From NCBI GenBank assembly GCA_039583875.1, contig CM077150.1, positions 47,816,261 through 47,880,260 of the forward strand: DNA of 64,000 nt. Direction: 5' to 3'. Below the pieces are notes generated by a model, which saw nothing but the letters and a program-made list of their open reading frames with translations, ran no database searches and was not told the origin of the DNA. The first letter of the stretch is position 1. Every line of letters starts with the position of its first letter. This document shows, piece after piece, positions 34,038 through 44,921 of this stretch. The stretch is from Platanthera guangdongensis (Eukaryota; Streptophyta; Magnoliopsida; Asparagales; Orchidaceae). The position numbers were made by a program, and so were the translations under genes.

Positions 34038-36558
34038 GTGGGTTCAGGTGAGAATCATAAAGAACTTGGATCCATGTAACTTCCTCTTTGCAGGAAGGAG
34101 ACCTTTGGCATTTGGAAGGAAAGGGTCAGACTTTTCATGGAATCTTCTAATCCTAGGATATACATCACAGTACAGGAAGGGCCCATCATCCCAATAAGGA
34201 CATCAGTTCTTGATGTAAATTTGAAGATTCCAAAGTAGTATTTTGAGATGACTAAAGAAGAAATCATCTTAGCTGCAACGGATAAGAGGTAACAAAACAT
34301 TATTGTTAGTGTTATAGATGACTCAACCTTCCAAAACTTAGTCCACTGCAAGACAGCTAAGGAGATGCGAGACACACTAGTTTTCTGCATGGAGGGGTCT
34401 GAAGAAGTGAGAGAGAACGAGAAGTCCATGCTCAATCAGGAGTATAAAAGCTTCAGGAAGGACAAGTCAGCTGGCATTACTGAGTGCTATGAGAAGTTTT
34501 TCAGAATTATGAATGAGCTAAAGACATATGGCAGAGTGTTTAGTACTTATGAATTAAATGACAGGCTCCTTAGGTATTTAACTAAAGTCTGGGATACAAA
34601 AATCTGTGCCATCAGAGAAGTGGCCAGACTTGCAGACACTCCACCACCAACCCTATTTGGAAAGCTGCTGTCATATGAAATACAACAGACTGATAGAAAG
34701 GAGGAGGAGAAAATCAGCAAGCCTACAATCAAAGACAAGTCAGTGGCCTTCAAAGCGAAAGCAACAAGGAAGAGCAGGAGAAAGATTCCTTCTCCACCAA
34801 GGAGAGTTGCTGATTCTGAGTTAGAATGCTCAGATACCAGCACATCAGACTGGCACATTTCTGATGAAGACTTTACTGCCTTTTCTAGGCAATTTCAGAA
34901 ATTTATGAAGAAGAAGCACTGGAGAAGCATGCCATCCTCTTCTTCTCATCCCAAGGAAGATTACTACAAGGGCAAAAAGAAATCCTATAAAGAGGACAAG
35001 TATGACTCTAATCCTAGTAAATATACTTCTTCTAAAGTGGTATGTTATTATTGCAACAAGCCAGGGCATGTCATAGCCGACTACTCTGTCAAAAGAAAGG
35101 ATGCTGGTGGAAAGAAGGAACATCAGTAGAAGGGCAAGAAGGAGAAGTCCTTTATTGCTAAGAAGCAAAAGAGTTGGATTGACTCCTCATCATCAGAGTC
35201 GGAAGAGGAAGATGAAGCTGAAGCCCTTATTGGGCTATTTACTGCTGAGGAAGAATCCTTAGAAGCAGACTTCTTAGAGATGCTGGCTGCAATCACTAGA
35301 GAAGCTGATGATGCTGCCAGATCTGAAGAAGGAGAAGAAGCCAACCATTATCTTTGGCTGATGGCTTTGACTGAGGAAGGACACATCCAAGAGCAGCCTG
35401 GCCCTAGTAAGGTACATTCTACACCTTCTATGTCAGATTATGTAACTAGTCCAGAATCAGAAGCAGCTGCATCAAGAGATGAAGATGGCTCTGAATCTGA
35501 GGGAGATGTCAATCAATTGATTGATAATTATGATGAACTCCTGCAAGCACTGAAGAGAAGCAAGCTTCTAGCCAAAAACAGGCTGAGGAGATTGCCTCTC
35601 TGAAGCTGTCTATTTCAGACTCAGCAAACATACTGAACCTGAAGATACAAGAAGTCAGCAAGCTGAAAAACATCATTGTTATTCAGATGGGCACAATCAC
35701 CTTCAAAAATAACCACATTAGAAATCTTGAAGGTAAACTCTAAAAGGAGAAGGAGCTAGTGGCTAAGTTCTCAAAGCTATGTTTAGTATTGCCTTTGATT
35801 GATTCCTTATCCTCCCAAAAGGGTAAGAAGGGGTTAGGCTTCAAAGGGAGAACTAGAGCTGCCTATTCCAAAAAGAAGGGCAATGCTCCAGTGCAGCCAC
35901 TGGCCTCAAGCCTTCAATTCCTTTAAGGAAAGTGGTGCTACCATATAATAGGTATGACCATGACAACATACATGGTCACTGGGAGTATGGTGTTAGGAAT
36001 AGTAAGGGTGCTAGTGCCTATAATGCAGCCCATGAAGAAATCCAAATGGCCCATCTTGGACCATTTGTGTTTGGTGTACCAGCCCCAACACTCAAAAATA
36101 TGGCTGCAGCCCATTCTCAAAGTCTTCCAGTCCACAATCAAACAAATAGAAAGTCTATAAGAACACCAAACTTGGGTATATTTGAAGCTATAAAAAGCTT
36201 GCACTCTGAAAAGAAGGCAGTAACTGATAGGGTCCAAGATATCCCTAGTACCTCTGCTGCCAGACAAATCCCAAATTAGGTTGTGGCTGGAAGACTTAAG
36301 ATAAAGGCTGCTATACCTGCTGGAATGAGAGCTGCAGACTGCTATGCTGTAAAGGCAGCCATTAAAAGAAGGTACAACACTTATGAGTGCTGGTGTTGTA
36401 GCAAAGTGGGCCACTATACTATTGATTGCTGGCACAATAAGAGTGTCCAAAGAAATAATGCCAGTTTACCTGTCAGAAGAGCTGTAGGTAGGAATGTTCA
36501 ATTTCAGTCTAACCTACACCTAGGACTCAATAAGAATTGGGGTCCTAAGGAAAGATGA
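34038..36558 (+). pseudogene. SIRE D gag remnant
   Basis: Homologous to Gag of SIRE B along its length. The start codon aligned with the B ATG is GTG here. Several frameshifts occur in the first 350 bases, and the frame is then open to about 35127. The first zinc knuckle reads CYYCNKPGHVIADY, with its last Cys changed to Tyr. After the acidic region (about 35160-35600) the frame closes at 35601, then continues in another frame as a coiled-coil-like segment. The second zinc knuckle, CWCCSKVGHYTIDC, is intact (about 36388-36430). The gag stop at 36556-36558 is followed by TATTTTTGCAG and pol. Confidence 0.88.
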
Positions 36559-36986
36559 TCTATTTTTGCAGGTGAGTCCAAGTGGCCATACCCCTACATG
36601 GTACTAGGACAATGAATGTTCCAGACATATGACTGGAATAAGGAGTATGCTGAAGGAGTACACTCCAGTTGAAAATGGACCCAAAGTCATCTTTGGTGGT
36701 TCAAAAAGAAGAGTAACCAAAGGGTTTGGTAAGATATCTACTGGCATAATCACTATCACACAAGTAGCTTATGTGAAAGGTTTGCAACATAACCTGATAA
36801 GCATAAGCCAACTTTGTGATCTTGGCTATGACATTTGTTTCCTCCAGGATGAGTGACAAATTAGGAGGTCAAGTGACCAAGGGGTCATCTTGACATGCAC
36901 TAGCAGAGGAAATGTCTATTGTCTCAATTTTGTTTATGAGAGTAAGGATTCTCCTATATGCCTAGTTGTAGATGAGAAAACTTCAC
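36559..36986 (+). pseudogene. SIRE D protease fragment, before the SIRE B insertion
   Basis: The protease reads ECSRHMTGIRS (the expected Asp-Ser-Gly is damaged), then NGPKVIFGGS, and [19 protein letters not shown] at about 36856 breaks the frame. The sequence runs to GATGAGAAAACTTCAC. TTCAC (36982-36986) is the target duplication of the SIRE B insertion, and the same pol frame resumes after its second copy at 50158. Confidence 0.88.
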
Positions 36987-37130
36987 TGTTGGGTACATTG
37001 GTCAAATGTACCTGATTTGAAGAAGCCTCATCTAACTCAATGATATACATCATAATGTATTTGATGTTTGTTTGAGTTACTTGTGCAGGTTAGGTATTCA
37101 CTGGACTGAAGCTAAAAGTTTCTAAGTCCA

Positions 37131-38070
37131 TGTGTCGACACCCAGAGGGAAAGTGTCGACACTTGAGAAAGCTTGTGTCGACACCCAGACAAGCAGTGTC
37201 GACACTTGGAGTAATTGTGTCGACACCTGAGAAGAAGAGTCGACACCAGTCAGAAAGTGTCGACACTTGGAGCTGTGTCGACACTCAGTGAAGAAGAATG
37301 CAGAAAAGCTGTGTCGACACTTAACAGAAGTGTCGACACCTAGAAGAGCTGAGTCTACATCAGAAAGTGTCGACACTTGGAGTTGTGTCGACACTCAGCA
37401 AAATTCTGCAGAGACTAAGGACAAGTGTCGACACTCAACACAATGTGTCGACACTCAATCAGCAGAGTCAACATATGAGGAATGTGTCGACACTCAGCAC
37501 AATGTGTCGACACACACTCAAAGGAGTCAACACTTGAAGTATGTGTCGACACTCAGCACAATGTGTCGACACACAACCAAAAGAGTCAACACTTGAAGAA
37601 AGTGTCGACACCCAGCACAATGTGTCGACACTTAGTTGAAGACTCTACACTTGAAGAAAGTGTCGACACAAGGAGCTGTGTCGACACTTAGCAAAGAACA
37701 GAAAAGTTTACAAAATATTCTAAGTACAAGTGTCGACACTAAGGAAATGTGTCGACACTCAGCTGAAGAAACAAAATTGAAAACTTGTGTCGACACCAAG
37801 AAGCAGTGTCTACACTTGACAGTTTCAACACATGAAGATGTGTCGACACAAAGGAGATGTGTCGACACTTAGAAGAATTCAACAAGTTACAGAAGATCAA
37901 GTACTTGTGTCGACACTTAATTTCAGTGTCGACACTTGAAGAAGAATCTGTGTCGAGACATACAAGGAGTTGTGTCGACACCTTATAGACTTGTGTCGAC
38001 ACTTACACAACATGTGTCGACACTTGGTCTATAAGTGTCGACACTTAAGAACAGAAAGTCTCGACACTAT
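37131..38070. repeat. GTGTCGACAC palindromic array, 5' LTR B
   Basis: By my count about 33 exact TGTCGACA cores, most inside GTGTCGACAC, plus several one-base variants (GTCTACAC, GTCGAGAC, GTCAACAC), occur in 940 bp. Spacing is irregular at 15-45 bp, so this is a clustered site array rather than a simple tandem repeat. The word is a perfect palindrome with TCGA at its centre. Open frames across it on both strands (VSTL, CRHS, VDT repeats) are by-products. Confidence 0.97.
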
Positions 38071-38200
38071 CTGACAGTTAGAGAATTTCAAGAAGTGACT
38101 GGTTGACATGACAGCTGCCGATCCAGCCGGTCTACAGCAATTGTCAGAGATGTCAGAAGTCAGTTATGAACCGGACCAGCCGGTTACCATGAAGAAGGCC

Positions 38201-38208
38201 TATAAATA
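38201..38208 (+). promoter_or_regulatory. TATA box of LTR B
   Basis: TATAAATAGG lies about 130 bases after the last palindromic word. The identical string is at 49273-49280 in the 3' LTR and at 44817-44826 in front of the third ORF. Confidence 0.8.
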
Positions 38209-39092
38209 GGCACAGACTGTTTACAGAAGTTGTTGTTGACAAGGGGTTATTAATAAGTTGTTGAAGCCATTTTGAAATAATAGATCAGATTATTCAAGTA
38301 ATCAGAAAAGTGGTACACAGAGTATCAACACAAGAAGATCAGGCAGTCCAACTGCAGATCTAAGAAGTTGGAGAGAGAGAGCTCCAATCAAGAAATCAGT
38401 CATTGGAACTAAGGCTGAGAAGAAGGATTCAGAATCATCTGGATCTCAAGAAGTAGAGGTCAAGGATCAACTGCAGAGGATTCAGACTAATTCAGTTCTA
38501 CTCAAGAAGCTTTGAAGGAAGCTAAGTCAGTTTGGATCTAGCTGAGTTCTTCCAAGAACTCTTCAAGAAACTCTCAACTCCTCTCTTATTTTCTGAGTTG
38601 TAGAGTTAGTTATTGTAATTCAATTTTAACTTGTAGGATCCATTGGATCTGAGTGAATTGTAAGCCTATATTATAAAGGCTGAGGGTAGGGCTTGGTTGC
38701 CTGAGTGTAGGAGTTGAAGAACTCTGAGTGTAGGCCTTAATTGGCTGAGTGTAGGCCTGGGTGGCTGAGTGTAGGCCTTGGTGGCTGAGTGTAAGGCTTT
38801 GGGCCTGAGGTGTAGGAACCTAGTTGGGTTCTGAGATAGTGGAGAAGTTTGGCCGAATCTAGTACACTGCTAGATAGGCGAAGGGGGAAAGTGGATGTAC
38901 CCAAAGATTGGGGAACCACTATAAATTTGTGTGTCTGCTGTGCTGTGCTGTGGATTAGCAGTTTATATCTTGTTATTACTGTTAGCTGTAGAAATCTGTG
39001 TGATAATTGTTTTGCTGCCAACAAAGTTTCAAAAAAGGTTTAGGTCACCTATTCACCCCCCCTCTAGGTGTTTAGGTACCATATCTTTCAAG

Positions 39093-39103
39093 TGGTATCA
39101 GAG
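39093..39103 (+). promoter_or_regulatory. Primer binding site of SIRE B
   Basis: TGGTATCAGAG, two bases after the LTR, complements initiator tRNA-Met. Confidence 0.92.
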
Positions 39104-39194
39104 GGAGGTTCCTCAAAAAGGACTAACTGTCTGAGGAGATCTAGTTTGGCAGATTCAGTGTAAGTTAGAACACAGTTTCAAGAAAATCAAGAAC

Positions 39195-41235
39195 ATGGGT
39201 TCTTCAGAGAATCACAAGGAATTGAGTTCAATGAAACTGCCTATATGCAGAAAAGAGATCTTTGGGATCTGGAAAGAAAGGGTTAGGCTATTTATGGAGG
39301 CATCTGACCCTAGAATCTACATCACAGTCAAAGAGGGGCCATATGTGCCCATGAAGGTCTCAGTTTTGGATGCTACACAGAGAACTCCAAAGGATTTCTC
39401 TGAGATGACTAAGGATGAAATTGTCCTAGCCACTATGGACAAGAGGGCACAAAACATTATAGTAAGTGCCATTGATGATGCCACTTTTCAGAACTTAATT
39501 CACTGTAAAACAGCAAAAGAGATGTGGGATACTCTCATTGTCTATATGGAAGGTTCTGAAGAAGTTAGGCAAGATAGGAAGTCCTTGCTTAATCAAGAGT
39601 ATGAGAGCTTTAGGCAAGGAAGAGGAGATAGCATCACTGAATGCTACAAGAAGTTCTATAGAATTGTTAATGAACTCATGTCCTATGGAAGAGAGTTCAC
39701 TAACTATGAATTGAATGATAAGTTCTTAAGGTCCCTAACCAAAGATTGGGACACCAAGATATGTGCCATCAGAGAAATGGCAAAGTTGGGAGAAATTCCT
39801 CCTCCCACACTGTTTGGGAAGTTGTTGTCTTATGAGATGCAGCTGTCAGTAAGAAAAGAGGAGGAAAAATCAACAAGGACTGAGCACAGGGAAAGGACTG
39901 TTGCCTTCAAATCAGAAGTACCTAGAAAGGGCAGGACTAAGTCATCAACTCCTCCTCCAGAGGTAGTTGAATCAGAATCTGATGAGTCTGTTAGCACAAA
40001 GTCTACAAGCAGTGAAAGTGATGAAGACTTTGCTGCATTCACCAGACATTTTCAGAAATTCCTGAAGAAGAAACAGTGGAGGTCCAGACCTTCATTTTCC
40101 AAAGGGAAAGAAGTTCAGTATCAGGAGAAGAAGCCTTCAAAGAAGGACAAGAAAAAGACAAAGACTAGCAAGACAACTGGGTCTAAGATAGTGTGTTACT
40201 GCTGCAATAGACAGGGTCATGTTATTGCAGATTGTCCTGAGAGAAGAAAAGAATCCAGTGACAAAAAGAAGACTCACTTCAAAGGAAAGAAGGAGAAGTC
40301 CTTTGTTGCAAAGAATGAGAAGACTCTTTCAGACATTTCTTCTTCAGACACTGAGACAGATGCTGAAGCCTACATAGGGCTATTTGCTGAAGAAGAAGAA
40401 GAGTTTATGCAGATCATAGAATCAATCTATGAACAAGAAGAGTGTCAGTGCCAAGGACTGATGACATTGACTGAAAGTACCAAAATCCTGGAGCAGCCAG
40501 GACCTAGTCAGGTACAAAGTCCAACTCAAAGTTCAGATTCCAGTTCCAGTTCAGAGTCAGATTCATCTTCATCAAGTGATGGAAGTGTTTCTGAATCTGA
40601 GGGAGATATTCATCAGCTCTTAGATGAATATAAAGTACTGTTGCAAGCCTATAAGAAAAGCAAGACCCTAGCCAAAAGTCAGGCAAAGGAAGATTGCTGA
40701 TCTCAAGGCAGCTGCAACAGATTTTGAGAAGAACTTTGATCAAAAGCTCAATGAGGTAGCCAGGCTGAAACACATTACTGTGATTCAGATGGGAACTATC
40801 ACCTATAAAAATGATCAAATTAAGAGACTGGAGATCAATCTTCAGAAGGAAAGAGAGCTATTTGCTAGGTTTTCAAAACCTAAATCAGTGCTACCCTTGA
40901 TTGATGAATTTGTTCATCATAAAGGAAAGGCTGGATTGGGTTTTATTAAACCAGCTAGGACTGTTCAGGATCAGTCCAAGTCCAAGGGCAAAGCCCCAAC
41001 ATTCAATAAGCCTGCTGTAGTCAAGACAGCCAAGTCTGTACCTAAGCAAAGGTACAACAAGTTTGAATGCTGGTGCTGTGGCAAAGTTGGCCACTTTGCC
41101 TTGGACTGTTGGCACAATGCAAGTGCCAATGGGAGTAGCAAGCTACCTGGTGGAAAGCCAGTAGGTAGCTATGTCATGTTGCAAACTAACAATCACCAAG
41201 GACCCAAGTTTACTTTGGGTTCTAAGGTTCATTAA
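39195..41235 (+). pseudogene. SIRE B Gag, one frameshift, two zinc knuckles
   Basis: The first 501 codons run from ATG (MGSSENHKELSS) to a TGA at 40698-40700. They hold the capsid-like region (KEIFGIWKERVRLFM, QNIIVSAIDDATFQ, SAKEMWD-type text), the first CCHC knuckle CYCCNRQGHVIADC (about residue 333) and an acidic Ser/Glu-rich domain. The homologous sequence continues without a break in the +1 frame as a heptad-like segment, a basic linker and a second CCHC knuckle, CWCCGKVGHFALDC (about 41068-41110). It ends at TAA 41233-41235. So one small indel near 40690 splits a Gag of about 680 residues. SIRE D is also broken within a few bases of the same site but by a different shift. The end shares the pol frame. 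Confidence 0.9.
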
Positions 41236-44200
41236 TTTGTTTTGCAGGTGAATCCAAGTGGCCATACCCCAACATGGTACTTGGATAGTGGATGTTCCAG
41301 ACATATGACTGGAACAAGGGGACTACTGAAGGACTACATTCCAATCAAAAATGGTCCAAAGGTGACCTTTGGTGGTTCTGAAAAAGGAATCATCAAAGGG
41401 TTTGGTAACATTTCCTCAAACTTAGTTACCATTACTCATGTGGCTTATGTTAAAGGGTTGAAACACAACCTTATAAGTATAAGTCAATTAAGTGATGTAG
41501 GGTATGACATCTCATTTGTTAAAAATGGTTGTCATATCAAGAGGTCAAGTGATCAAGAGATCATTTTGACAGGATATAGAAAGAGGAATGTCTACTGTCT
41601 AGACATCATGATTGAGAACAATGGTTCTCCTGTTTGTCTTGTAGCTGATGAGACAGTCTCTCATTGTGTCAAGTGGCACAAGAGGCTAGCTCATCTTAAC
41701 TACAAGACTATTAGCAAACTCTTTAGCAAAGAGTTAGTGAGGAATGGTCCTCAAGTTAAGTGTGTTAAAGATGGCATTTGCTCAGCTTGTCAAAAGGGCA
41801 AGCAGACCAAATCCACCTTTAAAAGCATTGAGAACAAAGATGCTGTGAGGTGCTTATACCTCTTGCATATGGATCTCTTTGGTCCAATGCCAGTTCACAG
41901 CTTAGGTAGGAAGGTCTATACCTTTGTAGTTGTTGATGACTACTCAAGGTTTTCCTGGGTGTTCTTCTTAAGGCAGAAATCTGAAACACCTAGTGTCTTC
42001 TACAGCTTTGTCAAGCAAATTCAGAATGAACTAAATAGTACTGTGGTCAAAATTAGAAGTGACCATGGTACTGAGTTTCAATCTGAAAGCATGACAAAAC
42101 TATGTGAAGACTTTGGGATATTTCAAGAATTCTCTTCACCTAGAACACCTCAGCAAAATGGCATTGCTGAGAGGAAGAATAGAACCTTGATAGAGGCTGG
42201 TAGAACCCTACTTAGTGATACATCACTGCCTGAGTATTTTTGGGCTGAAGCAGTTAACACTGCATGCCATGTGATAAATAGGGCTACCATCACTAAAAGG
42301 TTAAATAAGACCCCCTATGAAGTTGTGAAAGGCAGGAAACCAAACCTATCCTATTTCAGGATTTTTGGTTGCAAATGCTTCATACTTAACAATGGAAAGT
42401 CTTACTTAACTAAGTTTGCTGCCAAGTCCCAAGAGGGAGTGTTTGTTGGGTACAGCAATAATAGTAAGGCTTATAGAGTCTACAACTTGACTACACAAGT
42501 TGTAGAGGAGTCTGTGCATGTAGTTTTTGATGAGACAAAACTTATTAACAATGAGTTGTCTAGTAGTGTGTGCAGCCCCACAGGTCTTACTAAGAAGATG
42601 GACAAGCTAACCATAGAAGATGTACCTGCTGCAAGACAGCAAGTAGAAGAAGATGGCTTATGTCCAGGGGGAGAACTACATGTACCAGGAGCTGAAGAAG
42701 TACAAGGAACTCAGTATGATGAAGATGCTGTAGAAGTACAACCAGAAGTAAGGATGCCTCCAGCCAACATGCATCTAAGAGATCATCCAGTAGAGCTGAT
42801 TATTGGAGATCCAAGACAAGGTGTTCAGACAAGGAGCAGAAATCAGAATGCTGTAGTATATTCAAGTTTTTATCTCAAATAGAACCTAAGAAATTTGAAG
42901 AAGCTATACAAGATCCACAGTGGACTAAAGCTATGCAAGAAGAACTTAATCAGTTTAAAAGGTGCAAGGTTTGGGAACTAGTTCCTAAACCTAAAGACCA
43001 CAATGTTATAGGAACTAAGTGGATCTACAGAAATAAGTTAGATGAACAAGGGGTCATCATTAAGAATAAAGCAAGACTGGTTGCAAAAGGATATAGGCAA
43101 GAAGAAGGTATTGATTTTGATCAAACCTTTGCCCCAGTAGCCAGACTGGAGGCCATAAGGATGTTCTTGGCCTATACAACCTATCAAGGATTCAAGGTAT
43201 ACCAAATGGATGTGAAGTCAGCATTCCTAAATGGTAATCTTAAGGAAGAAGTATATGTGGAGCAGCCTTCAGGTTTTGTTGATCCTACTCTTCCATATTA
43301 TGTCTATAGACTTAGGAAAGCATTATATGGGTTAAAACAAGCTCCTAGAGCTTGGTATGAGACCCTATCTAGTTTCCTCATTGAGAACAAGTTCTCAAGG
43401 GGGAAAATAGATAAGACTCTATTCCTTAGGGAATCTAGAGGCAAAGTAATACTTGTCCAAATATATGTAGATGACATTATATTTGGGTCTACTGAAAGTA
43501 GCCTTTGCAAAAAGTTTGCAAAGCTTATGCAAAGTCAATTTGAGATGAGTAGTATGGGAGAACTGAAGTTTTTCTTGGGTCTCCAAGTTAAACAGACTGT
43601 AAGTGGTCTATCCATATGTCAGTCCAAGTTCACCCTAGAACTCATAAGGAAATATGGTATGGATTCATCCAGTACCATGAAGACTCCTATGGGGTCAAGT
43701 ATGTCTCTTAGCAAGGATGATGCAGGGAAACCTGTAGATGAAACCTTGTATAGAGGGATAGTTGGCTCCTTACTATACTTGACTGCAAGTAGGCCTGACA
43801 TTATGTATGCTACATGTGTTTGTGCCAGGTATCAAGCCTGCCCTAAAGAGTCTCACTTGACTGCAGTCAAGAGAATTTTGAGATATCTAAAGGGCACACC
43901 TTATCTAGGCCTCTGGTACCCTAGGAATGGAGAATTTGATCTAACAGGCTATTTAGATGCAGACTTTGCAGGATGCAAAGAAGATAGAAAGAGCACTACT
44001 GGATCCTGTCAATTCCTAGGTGGAAGACTCATTTCATGGAGTAGTAAGAAGCAAACTAGTGTGGCTATCTCCACAGCTGAGTCAGAATATGTAGCTGCAG
44101 GAAGTTGCTGTGCTCAACTTCTATGGATTCAACATCAGCTAGAAGACTATGGATTTCAGGTAAGTAGAACTCCACTTTTCTGTGATTCTACAAGTGCTAT

Positions 44201-44408
44201 TTCAATAGCTAATAATCCTGTATCACATAGTAGAACTAAACATATTGAGATTAAATATCACTTTCTTAGGGAGCATGTAGAAAGAAATGATATTGCACTT
44301 GAATATGTTAAAACTGATAATCAGATAGCTGATATGTTTACTAAGCCCTTAGAAGAAGCTAAGTTCAATAGGTTCAAAATTAAACTAGGTATGATAAACT
44401 TAGACTAA
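41236..44408 (+). pseudogene. SIRE B Pol (protease, integrase, RT, RNase H), one frameshift
   Basis: Pol follows Gag in the same frame after a single TAA. TTTGTTTTGCAG (41236-41247) precedes the first codons. Protease: YLDSGCSRHMTG (about 41281). Pre-integrase finger: WHKRLAHLNY...CSACQKGK. Integrase core: [43 protein letters not shown]. The frame closes at TAG 42880-42882 after a run of five T, where SIRE C and D continue as SQIEP; it resumes one frame over. [33 protein letters not shown] (intact catalytic box, about 43466). RNase [58 protein letters not shown]. All catalytic motifs are intact. A one-base loss in a T run is the only defect seen, and may be a sequencing error. Confidence 0.93.
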
Positions 44409-44440
44409 GTTTACAGAACTAAAAATTGGCTAAGTAAAAA

Positions 44441-44890
44441 GGTGTCGACACATAGACAAGTCTATGTCGACACAGAATAGTAAGTGTCGACACTTCAGGA
44501 AAATGGTGTCGACACATCTAGGAAGTTGGTGTCGACACTTCAGAATGTTAGTGTCGACACATGTCGAGTTGGTGTCGACACATCCAATGAGGTGTCGACA
44601 CTTAAGTTTTACTCAGAATTTTCTAAGTAACGTCTCGACTACATGTCGAGTAGTGTGGTGTCGACACATAACCAAGTGTCGACACATAAAATCTGTTGAC
44701 TAAACTTGTGTCGACACATGAGTGTCGAGACATTATAAGTCAGTGTCGACACTTATTGCCAGTGTCGACACATCTTTAGTAATCCATCCCGCCTGTTCGT
44801 CTTCAAACCAGAAAGGTATAAATAGGATTCTGTCTTTGTTTGTCGACACGCTTTCAGAGTTTCGAGACCAAACCACTGTGTCGACATTTC
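44441..44890. repeat. Internal GTGTCGACAC array between pol and the third ORF
   Basis: About 13 exact TGTCGACA cores and a few variants (GTCTCGAC, GTCGAGAC) fill the 450 bases after the pol stop, starting about 30 bases past it. This is the same word as in the LTRs of this element, but the flanking text differs from the LTR array, so it is not a simple copied block. It ends about 30 bases before the third ORF. Confidence 0.95.
44817..44824 (+). promoter_or_regulatory. Candidate internal promoter TATA box
   Basis: TATAAATAGG follows the internal palindromic array and is 98 bases before the ATG of the third ORF (44922). It has the same ten bases, and the same order array-then-TATA, as in the LTR. 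Function as a promoter is inferred. Confidence 0.65.
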
Positions 44891-44921
44891 TCTTTTCTAA
44901 AGACTAATTCTACAAACCCTA

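Larger units (their letters stand above)
36987..39090 (+). mobile_element. 5' LTR of SIRE B
   Basis: It opens TGTTGGGTAC and ends TTTCA two bases before the primer site, 2104 bp. Order: short leader, GTGTCGACAC array (37131-38070), TATA box TATAAATA (38201-38208), a U-rich/purine region, a GAGTGTAGG repeat patch (38700-38800), GGGGAACCACTATAAA, and ATTCACCCCCCCT just before the end. A duplicated CTGTG run (38935-38950) distinguishes it from the 3' copy. Confidence 0.96.

Noticed and set aside
37122..38002. Open frames on both strands across the GTGTCGACAC arrays
   Set aside because: They encode only VST, CRH and VDT repeats dictated by the palindrome, and appear on both strands and in both LTRs. 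They are by-products.
37131..38070. CRISPR-like array of short repeats with spacers
   Set aside because: The repeat unit is a 10-bp palindrome at irregular 15-45-bp spacing, lies in an LTR of a plant retrotransposon, is repeated in its 3' LTR, and has no cas genes nearby.
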